This document shows positions 34,101-44,700 of a stretch of 64,000 nucleotides of DNA, piece by piece. The notes beneath the pieces were generated by a model that saw nothing but the letters and a program-made list of their open reading frames with translations, was not told the origin of the DNA and searched no databases. The number at the start of each line of letters is the position of its first letter. Within the stretch, counting starts at the first letter, position 1. Source of the stretch: Klebsormidium nitens (lineage: Eukaryota; Streptophyta; Klebsormidiophyceae; Klebsormidiales; Klebsormidiaceae); assembly GCA_000708835.1 (NCBI GenBank), contig DF236957.1:186001-250000 (forward strand), written 5' to 3'. Both the position numbers and the translations under genes were made by a program.

Positions 34101-37100
34101 AAGGAACTCTGACCCTAAAAAAAGGTCAAGCCATCCACGGCGCAACAAATGATTACTGCTGACACCATTCCTTCCCCACTCCCCTTACCTGTATGGCTGC
34201 ATCTACACGCAACGACCACCGCGTACTCCAGCCCCCCCTCGCTGAACGCACTCTCGGGGGGGGTCCCGCGTCCTCCGGCGGCGGGCCCCCTTTTTGAGAA
34301 CCGGGCATGCTGCTCGACCGTCTGTGCCCTCGTGGAAGGGGTGAGGCGCCCGGTAATTCCTTAACGTTGGAGTCTGATTCTGAGCGGATTAGGTGGGGGT
34401 CTGAACCAGGAGGATGTGGACCGGCGAAAAGGGAAGCGGGCCGCAGGATGAAGGAGTGCTGCTCGCCTGGGCGGAGGGGGAGGTTGGGGAGTGATTGAGC
34501 ATCGCCCACCTGCACATAGGATTAGGTTAAAGTTCATCCAGTGCAGGTTAAGCGGGCCGCAGTATGAGGTTAGGAAACGATTGGGCATAACCCACCTGCA
34601 CATAGGGTTAAATGGTTCAGTTAGTGGAGGTTAAGAAGATGCGACCCGGGGGGAAAGGATGAAGGAGTGCTGCTCGCCGGGGCGGGGGGGATGTTAGGAA
34701 GACGATTGGGCGTCACCCACCTGCACATGGATTAGGTTATGAGTCGGTTAGGGTAGGTTAAGCAAAGATGCAGACAGGGAAGAGGGGCAGTGGGCCGCAG
34801 AGGGAAAAGTGCTGCTCGCCGGGGCGGAGGGGAAGGTTTGGAAGAGATTGGGCGTCGCCTACCTGCACATAGGGTTGAATGGTTTTTTTAGTGGAGGTTA
34901 AGCAAAGATCTGGCCCGGGAAGAAGCGGGGCGCAGGATGAGGTTAAAGATTAATTGGGGCGTTGCCTACCTGCAGATAGGGTAGATGGTTCAGTTAGTGT
35001 GGGTTAAGCAAACATTTGGCGCGGGGAAAAGGGAAGCGGGCCGCAGGATGAAGAAGTGCTGCTCGCCGGGGCGGAGGGGGAGGTTGGGAAGAGATAGGGC
35101 GTCGCCCACCTGCGATGAGCCGACTTTATTGCGGTCGCTGTTTTCGTGCAAAAATTTTCTTGCACGGGAAAGGTGAGCAGAAACACCATATTTTGCACAA
35201 AGGGCTGGCTGCGGTGGCGGAAGATTGTGCGCGACTTAGTCGCCACCCACCTGGAGGTCTTAGGAATCCGGGCTCTCTTATTGGTCCATTTCTGACGAAC
35301 AAAGAACAGGTTTTGTGCAAAGAGACCAGCCATTTGCTTACAGGAACCGGCCCGCTAAGAGAGACTAGCTCGAGAACACAGCGTGCTTCACTCGATGTAA
35401 AGTACTTTCTTTCCCACGAGCAAGCAGAACTCGGAAATCCAAGCGGGAAAATGCTCCTCACCTCGACGCAAGCAACGTGCACCGGCAGCGGCCCGCTCCC
35501 GGGCGCCCCCGAGCGCCACTCCAGGCTGATGGAGTCCACGTACATGGTGACGTCAGCCGTCGGCCCAACCGGCGGCAGGACGTTCTCCACCGACACGCAG
35601 ATGAGCTGCTCCGCGTTGACCTCCGTCCCATATGATTCCACCATAAGCGGGTGGAGTACCTACGGAAAAGTCGGAAAACACGTGTCGTAAGTTGGGTTGT
35701 GCTTTGTGCCATACAATGCCATCATAAGTGTGAACGGATTGACTAAAGTGAGAGGTCAATTCTTCGGAAAAATAGCTAGATGAAGCTGACGTGCAGCTAG
35801 ACAGCTAGACAATCTACTCAACTGCGGAATGGACCGTCAGCAAAGGACGACTTGTTCGATTAGACGCTGAATTGCACATTTTCATGCAAATGAGTTGTCC
35901 GGTGATCGGCTCCTGTCCCAGGAGAGCCAATGGAAGTACCGAGCAGAAAGTGCTTCAGCAAATTTTAATGGCGGATTTGCATGTAACCCGCATGAACAGT
36001 GGATTCTTCACGAGTTGAAGCATTCGTCCATGCACTCAGTTTACCCGTCAGCTTGGATAGGACGTACGGAATTGAGAGACGACACTTGTGAGGGGTAGGG
36101 AGAATGTGGGCATGCCTATCTTGGGGTTCAAGATGTCGCTCGTGCGGTGTTGACACGCTACATCATTGAGCTCTGGCCCATGAAAAGACGAGAATAGATC
36201 ATGCCCAAGATCTGAGTTGATTCGTTGAAAGCAAGACGCAAGGGGTGCACATAGAGCTCTGGCCTATGGGAGAAAGGAGAAAGGAATATGCCCAAGCTCT
36301 GACTCAAGTTGTTGTTTAGAGATGCAAGGGGACAGGGACCAACGAGCACGCCCTACCTGCACGCGCTTTTGCCACCGTTTCCCCGGCACGTGCGGCCCCT
36401 CCAACCCACACTGCGGCGTAAACCGTTGCGGCTCGAGCGGTGCCCCCCTGAAGCTCAGCAGCCCCTCGCTTCCGAGCGCACCCCTTGCGAGATTTCCGGC
36501 CGCGTGCACAGGCCCCTCGCCCGCATTTTCCGGTAGGGGTGCCCCTCCGGCCGCCGCTCTCGCCGCCGCAGCGCCGAAGTTGAACGACATTTGGCGGGGG
36601 GGGGATGCTGGCGGGGTGGGAGATCGAGAGTTCTCGATTGGGAGGAGCCATTGAAGGAGGTCCCGTTTTGGATCGGGGGGGTAGGGCTCTAGTAATTGAG
36701 CCCGGTCGAAAGAGGGGGGGGCGGGAAACTCTGGAGGGGTAAGCGGATTTGCGGTTGAGTTGCCCCGCGAAAGTGGCGCTTGCTTGGGAGACTGCAGAAC
36801 AGCAGAGCAGAAGAATAAAGCCGATATCAATCCAGTATTCGCCTCGGTATTCGATGCTCCCCGACTTCGCAGGTATCAAGTTCTCAAATGTGGCAATAGG
36901 AGTCAGGGCGCAAAAGAGGGCAAGCTTGATTCTGTACCTTCCTGACGTAGATCTGATGCTTAGCTCCTCAGCCCTTTCAAGAAGCACAGAAGACGGCGTT
37001 GTCCAAGTACGCAGGCACGAGCAACGGAAGAAGCGCAACATGCACAACAACTAGGTGCGAAACGGGCTCGAGACGGACCTGCGCAGGGGGTGCGTCAAGC

Positions 37101-40100
37101 CGCTCGAACTGGAGGACTTCGAGGAGCGCCACGTCGGAGGTGGTGTGAATGGCCACCGTGACGTCAAGCAGGACGCAGAGCTCCCCGCTGGGGAGGCAGT
37201 GCGACAGGAGCGCGCCGCGCGCGAGGCCGCCCGCCTGGTGGGGGTCTAGATTGCCCTGCAAATGAACAAAATTGCTTCGTGCTTCATTGAAAATTAAAGG
37301 TGTGATAAAGTAACCAAGACAAGGTCATGTAAGAGCTATCGTGTAGCTGTTGAGTCTGATTCAAGCCGAGGCGCCGAGGTCCTGTCTCTGATGGGAGGGT
37401 CCGCCAGGTCCACTTCATCCTGTTATGTAGCGAAGTAGGCAGATGACATATTAGGGTCCGATGCTGGTTCAGATTTGTGACATGACGAACCAAGGCTTAT
37501 GCCCTTTTAGGGCTATGTTGTGGGCGATAACTTCGAGTGGCGCAGAGTACCTATTCCTAGCAAGTTTGTAGGCCGGCCGCCTGGTGGAGCTCCAGAGTGC
37601 CCTGCGAGGCACCGACTCTTGGCGCTCAATGTTCGTGATAAAGAGGCCGCTTCCGTCAGCTTCTTTGAAGCATCCCTGTCATCACGAAAGAAGACCTTCA
37701 AAGCAAGCCACCAATGAAACACGAGGATCAGCGTCAAGGCTGCAAAACCCGCTCCAACAGGCAGTGCCGTACTTGGTCCTCTTCATTGTAATGTTGTATG
37801 TGTAGTGGTGAACGTGCGATAACACAGTCCCTGAACCAACTTGTCAGAGTAATACATCCATATCTACAAGGAGCACAACGACATGGTTTGTCGAAACCCT
37901 CACCTGTTCCGTGAAGATGGGGGTGCACCCATGCACTCCCCCCTCGCTCCCCCACCCTAGTTCCGCCACCCCTCCCCCCGCCCCTCCCCGTTGGCTCATA
38001 TCCACCGACGGCCGTCGGCTCGTGTGCGCGCTCCCCGAGGGGGTCAACTGCACCAGGTGGTTCGAGATGTTGGGCACCCCCCCGGCGCCGAAGCTCCCGC
38101 CACTGCCCGCGCTGCGCTGCCGCCGGTGGCTCGGGATCGTCTCACTCCCTGCAGAGCTTAACACAATACTTTGTTCTTGCTGGTTAGCGTTATAAACATG
38201 GTGCGTTTTGGTGTCAAGTGTCCGGTTCAGGGATGTTTGGTTCAACCCGAATTCCCCAGCGCCGAAGCAAGCCGCCCTGCCGGCGCTGCGCTGCTGCCTG
38301 TGACTCACGATCGTCTCATTTCCCGAAGAATCTGACACAAAGTGTTCTTCTTTGCTGTTATCGATCGTGATCTGTGGGTCTGTGTCGAAAGTCTGGTATT
38401 GTGGGTCTGTGTCGAAAGTCTGGTACTGGTCAAGAAGGATCCAGGGCGCCAAAGCTCTTGCCAGTGCGGTTGCTGCGCTGACACGCCCACCACTGCCCAA
38501 GAATACGCTGCAGCTAACGGCTTCAAATGATATGAAACTAATCTTGTTGCGAATCTCGTTTTCTATAATATCTTCTGTGTCTCTCGTGTGCAATGATTGG
38601 CATTTCGACCGGCACGCCCTGAGCCCGAGCATGTGCTGTTTTCATAGCTGTATTGCAATGGTGGTTCTGGCTCGTCTTGAATTTAAATGGATAAGAGCAC
38701 TGCACTCCAAATATGACCCAATAGTAGTCCTCAAGAATAGCCTATCCACAAACCAAGCCATAACTTACTCACTTACTCAACAACGCCAGCCGGACAACAG
38801 GTAGACAGAGCCTGGCGCAGATCCAAAAAGCACTCGGCGCCCATCGACCATCATCATGCTCCTCAAAGCCAAAAGATTGACGACTCACCGTCAGACAGCT
38901 GGACGAAGAAGTGCGAGCGCCGCAGGCTGTCCAGCTGCAGTTGGCTCCGCCGCAGAGCGCCCTCCCGCCGCAGGCTCGACATGCTCTTGAGCAGCCGGGG
39001 GGGGTCGGATCCTGCAGCGAAACAGCCCCTGAGATCAGAAAAACGGGGACATTCACGTCCATCTATGGATACCTTAGTCATTATAAACGATGATAGACTT
39101 CTCGTTCCTAACCGAAGGCGCTGAAAACTGTTCCCTCTCATTGCAAACGTCACACGGGCTTCGTCTACCAAGTTCTTTGGAAGTGTGGGGGCTGTGTATG
39201 TGCCCTATGTACGTTAACTTCAGGGGTCTGGGATTGTGAGGTGTAAACGAATCGCACAATAGCCCGGCTCTGACCTGGCCCGGCGCGGCCCCTTGACGGG
39301 GGCTCCGAAGGCGGTGCTCCACTATTCCTCCGGCTAGGATTCCGCTCTCCATCGCCTCTCAGTTGCGCCGAAGACTCCGCCCCTGGAGGCCGGACAGCTG
39401 CGTTTGCGTCGGGTGATGCAGTGGCATCTGAAATTGAGCCGGCGTTGCCAGGGAGGATGTCGCGGGCTGGAACAACTAGGGAGGGCCGACTGCTGCTGTG
39501 AGCGGATGGGGGCAGGTCCTGGGGCTTGGTGTGCACCAAAATGTGGAGATGCTCGCCTGCGGGAATTAGTTGTGACTTCAAGATAAAGCATAACACCCGA
39601 ATCAATGAAATTATTCTTGGACTTTCAGAGCCCTCTACTCTGGCTATTTTGGGATCTAACATGTATAACATGTCTCGTACATCTGTTTGACAAGGTGCGT
39701 GACTCTCATTACGAGCAATTTGGAAATAGAGTCTGAAGACCGCCAAAAAGAACAAAACCTGCAGTTCAGGGTCGATTGAAAACAGCACACAGCTGTCTGG
39801 TCGGCCCCCAGTGCAACACTAACCCAAAACTGAAGCATCAAATCCGGTGCGTCGGGCCATTTCACTTCAGTATACCATGAGTGGTTGCCCATCGGACGCC
39901 CTTCAGATAAGCTCTTTCAGCTCCTGACTCCACACGACACTCATCGAACTGAACGGAGCAGATTGAGGAGGACAAGAGCAGAAGAGGCAGTGTGACAAGG
40001 GACGGGACTGAAGGGGGCAAAAAAAAGTGTTCACTCCACACCTGGAAACACAAAGTCTCTGCTGAGGACCGGTATGCTGGCCACCTCCTTGGCAGCGGCC

Positions 40101-41070
40101 CACCCCTGAGAGAGTAGCCCCTTGGGCAACAGAATGCCCCCCTCATCGCTTAGGACGTTCATGTGGTCGGCAAGCGCCATGCGACTGCGGCGGACTCTCC
40201 GCTCTCCATAGTAGTTCCCGGCGGGCACCAACGGGGGCTGCCCTGCTTCGGCCTGCAAACCAAAATGGATTGGGGGGCATATTTGCAAACTGTTGAAGGC
40301 TCCACATTCTCGCTCAAGTTCCCGCGATTGAAATTGATTGAATGTCATAGATGCATTCTTGGAGTTGGTACAACCAAGGGCATGGATTAGTACGAGGGGC
40401 TCAAGAATGTGGGGTTGTCTCATGTTCAAACTGCCTGGAGATGAGAGATGCATGAATGTCATTGGAGGCTTTCTTGGTGCTGCTCCAATCAGGGCTTGGA
40501 ATGATGAGTTGCGAAGGACATCTGGTTCTGGTTCTACTCTCAAAGGTCTAATAGCTAGCGCACTATAATGATTGTGAAATACCCTGCAGCGTACGAGCTG
40601 AAAACTCTTTTGGCGCCTACAACCAATCTGCGCCCAATATGGAACGCCACAGAGGATTATTTCCAAGCAACAACTTGGTCAAATGGATAGCTTTAGGACT
40701 GTCTCGCTTACTAGTCTACCACCACAGAGAAAGCCCAAGTACCTGAATGTAAGCACTAACTCAGCTACATCCGCAATTCACCTGGGAGTCCTCCGAAATC
40801 ATCACAATGTTTCAACCACCACTATGAAAATTCTACCAGGTCAATATTCCTTCTCTATGAACCAGATTGGACATTGCAAGCCAGATTGCAAGAGCTCAAT
40901 TGGTTGAAAGAATCGAAAGCCAGAATCCAACATAGGCCTATCAAGCTAAAAGTGCAGCGCTGCTCCTACTTTGCAACATTCCGGATCAATGCAAGGCAGC
41001 TTCTGCTTACCTGCGGGACGAGTGGTGCTTGCAGCTCTTTGCCCTCCACCGGACTTTGGAGAGTAGCCAT
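31136..41070 (-). CDS. Conserved plant protein, candidate TRIPP-like TRAPPII component
   Basis: Thirteen exons read on the minus strand: 41070-41011, 40252-40042, 39556-39275, 39011-38889, 38148-37904, 37255-37079, 36791-36357, 35659-35462, 34509-34189, 33808-33687, 33228-33031, 32277-32060, 31334-31136; about 910-930 residues. Blocks match in order a land-plant protein of about 840 residues that I believe is TRIPP (Arabidopsis At3g17900, a TRAPPII tethering-complex subunit): RDFVFPG-EHLHILVHTK, RRSHFFVQLSDG, LARGALLSHCLPSGELCVLL, LLQWLLPIEN, EGLLSFRGAPLEPQRFTPQC, NLPLRPGEQHSFILRPAS, LTWKPKTSRELLLSV, RTVTIRATNLTSAELMLTLL, HLWLQNVVPLG, PLSDGIITLDTLQ. No catalytic motif; the C-terminal half looks beta-sandwich rich. 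The order and homology are strong, while the TRIPP name rests on memory. The 34189-34509 exon has a frame conflict. The first exon (20 codons) is the least certain. Confidence 0.75.
32805..33073 (-). repeat. Exon donor region duplicated in the intron
   Basis: The end of the 33228-33031 exon with the start of its intron (33006-33073, encoding GIPEVGLLQLEDR before the donor) has a diverged copy at 32805-32875, which would read SIPDVRLSKPEER followed by GAGTGAAG where the true copy has GGGTAAGA. The offset is about 200 bp and the copied donor is lost. Confidence 0.75.
34431..35113 (-). repeat. Six-copy array of an intron acceptor and exon start
   Basis: The junction CTGCAG followed by GTGGGCGATGC, with the exon start behind it, occurs six times. 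Junctions lie near 34509, 34593, 34718, 34861, 34968 and 35107, spaced 84-143 bp apart. The 34509 copy continues into the long exon with a donor. The copy at about 35107-35004 is almost equally intact and encodes LPNLPLRPGEQHFFILRPAS before a stop. The middle copies are shortened or mutated but keep CCTGCAC/CCTACC acceptor contexts. Confidence 0.85.
37200..37606 (-). repeat. Acceptor region echoed 350 bp upstream in the intron
   Basis: The start of the 37255-37079 exon with its acceptor (plus-strand GCCGCCCGCCTGGTGGGGGTC to TTGCCCTGC) has a partial copy at 37571-37606 (GGCCGCCTGGTGGAGCTCC to TGCCCTGCG). The match is about 35 bp with several changes. Confidence 0.6.
38081..38498 (-). repeat. 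Three-copy echo of an exon start
   Basis: The acceptor and first 65 bases of the 38148-37904 exon (encoding SETIPSHRRQRSAGSGG) recur at 38257-38325, where they would read NETIVSHRQQRSAGRAA, and more faintly at 38441-38498. Spacing is about 175-190 bp and similarity falls with distance from the exon. Confidence 0.8.
38374..38428. repeat. 27-bp tandem repeat, two copies
   Basis: TGTGGGTCTGTGTCGAAAGT followed by CTGGTA occurs twice in direct succession inside the intron, nearly identical, so it is a recent duplication. Confidence 0.85.
40337..40520. repeat. Diverged intronic direct repeat, about 115-bp spacing
   Basis: TGAATGTCATAGATGCATTC at 40337 and TGAATGTCATTGGAGGCTTT at 40453 begin two related stretches of about 60 bp in the second intron of the TRIPP-like gene. 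It does not touch an exon. Confidence 0.55.
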
Positions 41071-41706
41071 CCCTAGCCCAGGCCGCCTTTGGATTCTTCC
41101 ACTTGTGCCAAGTTGTGGTGTCCTGCATGAAACCTTTTTGCAAATTGTAGAGGACAGAGCTCTGCATCAAAAGGAGCTCTGAGTCTGTAGCCTGTAGTCT
41201 GTACAGTGTAGGCTGTCGTGCCAAACCACTATGCATGTGCAGCTTCTCCTCTGAAGGTCATAATAAGTTAGGGTTTGCTGTCTGTTTTCGTGGCCGAAGG
41301 GGTGGCTACTGGGACTGGACGGCCAAAACACCAAAATTTGGGACGGAACCCTAGACTCAGAGGTGCTCAGAGGTGCGATGTCCCCAAAAGTCGTGCCATT
41401 CAGTCGTGCTGTGGATCCTGTCGTGGATCCTCTCGCACTTGAGCTTCTGACAGTGAAGCCTAGGGCTAAGCCTAACGTTGCTGCCTAAAACTTGCAAGGC
41501 CCTTCTTGCTCATTGAAGGCCATTCTGGCTCAGTCTTGCTCAGGTTTACGGCAATGCAGGGGGTTCAGCTGCCTCAATAAAAGGTGTCCCCAGCGCCAAT
41601 CTAAATCGGTTCCTCCTCTACTTCTCCTCCGTGCTCACTCGTCATCATTTGGTATAGAAGGAGCTTTCAGCAGCTGAGCTCTGGGCCTCATCAAACCCAG
41701 TTCAGG
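41071..41706. promoter_or_regulatory. Divergent promoter region of two multi-exon genes
   Basis: 636 bp separate the start codons of the TRIPP-like gene (minus) and the phosphoesterase gene (plus). A pyrimidine-rich tract at about 41605-41645 on the plus strand suits a 5' untranslated region. No specific regulatory motif is claimed. Confidence 0.45.
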
Positions 41707-44700
41707 ATGAGCGGTCGGCGCGTCAGGATTGCCATCATCGGCGATGTGGTGAGCTCTCACAGATTCAAGTTGACCTGGTGGGCCCCAGCATTGTTGACTG
41801 ACATTATGTGTGAGTTTCATGGTTGCGTCCATCATACCTCTGATGGCCCCTCCAGCATGAAACCCAGCATTCCTGGAAGATGCATCTTGCTCTTGCTTAC
41901 ATCATTTTAGTCACTAATACTCGGTGCAAAGGTGAAAGACGAAGCGTTTTTAAGCACCTTAAGGGTTCCTGTACTTCTGCTTTCATAGAAAGACATCTCA
42001 TCTGGTTAAAGCGTCGCATGCCTTCAAATAGACCTTGCGTAGAGAATGCCGCATGCTCTGATTTTGCAAAATCTTATATGCAGCACGAGGTTTGGGATGC
42101 TGATATTGACAGAAGAGCGCTAGAAAGCTTGGAGGTTAGTCCACCAATCCTTGTTCTCCACTTTTACTTTGAACTTTTGGATTTGATTGCAAAGGTGGTG
42201 CACATGCTCCTGGTGATCATACTCTGCTTAATTGACTGCCAACGAGACTTTTAAGAAAAGCATGCCATGCTTGTTTTGTTCAAAGGCTCACTCTTTCACC
42301 TCACCCTTGATTTGCTGATTGAGGGGGGAAACCCCCCTGTGAATGTTGCTTTTTAAAGGTGCTTCACAAAGTTTATCAGCAGAGACCTGTGAGACCCTAC
42401 TGTGAGACCAGAGTTCAACCAGAAAAAGACGTTAAAAACGTAAACCCCTGCTTGATAGTATTACAGGAGAGCTTGTCACATGTCCAGTTACTTGTGGAAT
42501 CTGCTTTCCACTATTGTCAAGCAAGAGGTGTCAGGTCGTTCAAATCACCCCTGAGTCAACATAAGATTCCTGCTGATGTGAGTTTCCCAACGCCCTCAAT
42601 CCTGTCTGCAGGTTGACCTGACCCTCTTCGTAGGTGAGTCCGAATTCCAGAATTGAGAACCTAGTGTCAAACATCAGCAGTTTGATAATTGCAAGCAGAA
42701 AAGATCTTCCGCGGACAAAACAAATTCTACTTGATGTCCAAGCCCCATATGTGCTACCACTCTAATCAGCTGCGTAGACCCATCTTTCAGCACCGTCCAA
42801 CCCCTGTCAGAAGGCTCATCAAGTTGGAATAACAACCTTGGGTTTGTCAATCTTGGTGGCCGCTGTCTTTTCTGTTAAGGAAATTTGCTTATGCTCCTCA
42901 ATGATGGCTGTTTTGATGGACAGGCGACTTTGGCGAGCAGAAGGTGGAGCTTGTCCAGGCAGTCAGTGAGCTGCCCGTGCCGAAGGCGGTCATTCTGGGA
43001 AACCATGACGCCTGGCTTCCTTTCGGGCCCAAGAAGGAGTTAGCAACGCCTTCTTCGTCGCTCCATTCCTCGGAAAAGTTCATCAGTAGCGAGTTCTCAG
43101 TTTTTTTTGCAGTTGAGCCTGCTTTAGTGATTTTTTTTTTCTTCACAATGCTTTTACAAGCTCTGGTTACACTATCGGTTTGTGACATCAGCTGAGGGCC
43201 AATGGAAGCCAAGGGGAGAGGATGACCGTTGACTCTTCTTCTCCTGAAACCTCTCCTGAGCCCTTACGGCAGCTTGTGGTCATCGAGTTTTTGACTTCAA
43301 TGTTCAGATCTCAAACGTTCAATGTTTGAGGCCTTGCATTGTCTGCCACCATCACCGCTTGCATCCCCTATTTAGACTTCTTGCACTATTTGCACTCTCC
43401 CAGGATCGCTGTACTTCGATTGAAACAAGAATTTCTGTATGCTATCATTGGATCTCTGGTCTTGATCAGTGCTTACATTCATGTTTAAAAGCTTTTCGTC
43501 AAATGCATAGCACATTTCCTCAGACTTATCATGCACACTCTGGTCTGAATCTCGGTTACTTTCCATCTGAGCAGTGTTTCTACTCCGTTCCCCTCTGCAG
43601 GGATGGCATTGACGGGGTGCAACAGCAACTTGACCTGTGAGCAATCATCTCAAGACTCCTTCAGACTTTCCAAAATCCCAAGGACTTGAAAATCTGCGGC
43701 TAAGGCTTCCAATCAAAGGATAGGGCATCAGATTTTCTTGTCTAGCAATGGAGATGTTATGAGGTGCCAGCTGGGTTCTGTGAGCACGTATTTTCAGCAC
43801 AGGAAGTCCTCAAGCAAGAGCTGCTAACTCCTTTGCTTAGTGTTAGAAGAACTCGGCACTTTCCATAATTTGACGATACTTGAAGCTTGATCGAAAGCGT
43901 ACTGATTGCAACCAAGAACTGAAGTTCGACGCTCCTTCAGCGCAGGCTTGGCGAGTGCCACGTGGGCTACGGACGGCTCGACTTTCCGGACCTGCAGCTG
44001 AGCGTCGTGGGGGGACGCCCGTTCTCGTCCGGCGGCACTGATTGGGAGTCTTCCGCAGCTTATTCAAAGAAAAGGTGTCACGCTACTCCCTTTCCTTTGA
44101 AATGTTCGTCAAGGCGCTATTGCAAGGGACGTCTCCACAGATAGTACCGATTCAGAAGCCAGCCAACGCTGCAACGATCTGATTGAGAGCATATGAAGAC
44201 AGCGTCTGGTGCTTGAGAGATGTCTGCGGACGGCTCTGCTGCAACACTGAAGAAACTTCGAAAAGCCCGTGATCGGACTTAGAGTATGTCTATTGATATT
44301 GATGCAAGGTTTTCCTTCCTGTAAAGCCACAGGTCGAAACGTTCTCATGCGAACGTTACTGACCAGAAGCTCTTACCGCTTCTCTCGTTGCTTCCGCAGG
44401 TACGGGTACACCAGCTTCGACGAGTCTGCACGAGCGATCGCCCAGCAAGCGCTCGCCGCCCCTCGCGACGACACGCTGATCGTCATGGCTCATAATGGCC
44501 CCACAGGTGGGCAAAATCTCAAACTTGACTGAGAAACAATTTGTGGTGTCTGTGGGTCAGGACTGCCCCGTTTTTGAGTCCTTCTATGGACATAGTCTTT
44601 ATCCTGGCCCACTTTTGAATATTCTGTAACGAACAAAATGAGGTCATTGTGGGCTAGGACGGCCCCGTTTCGAGTCGTTTTGTCCGGAACTTCGAAAACA

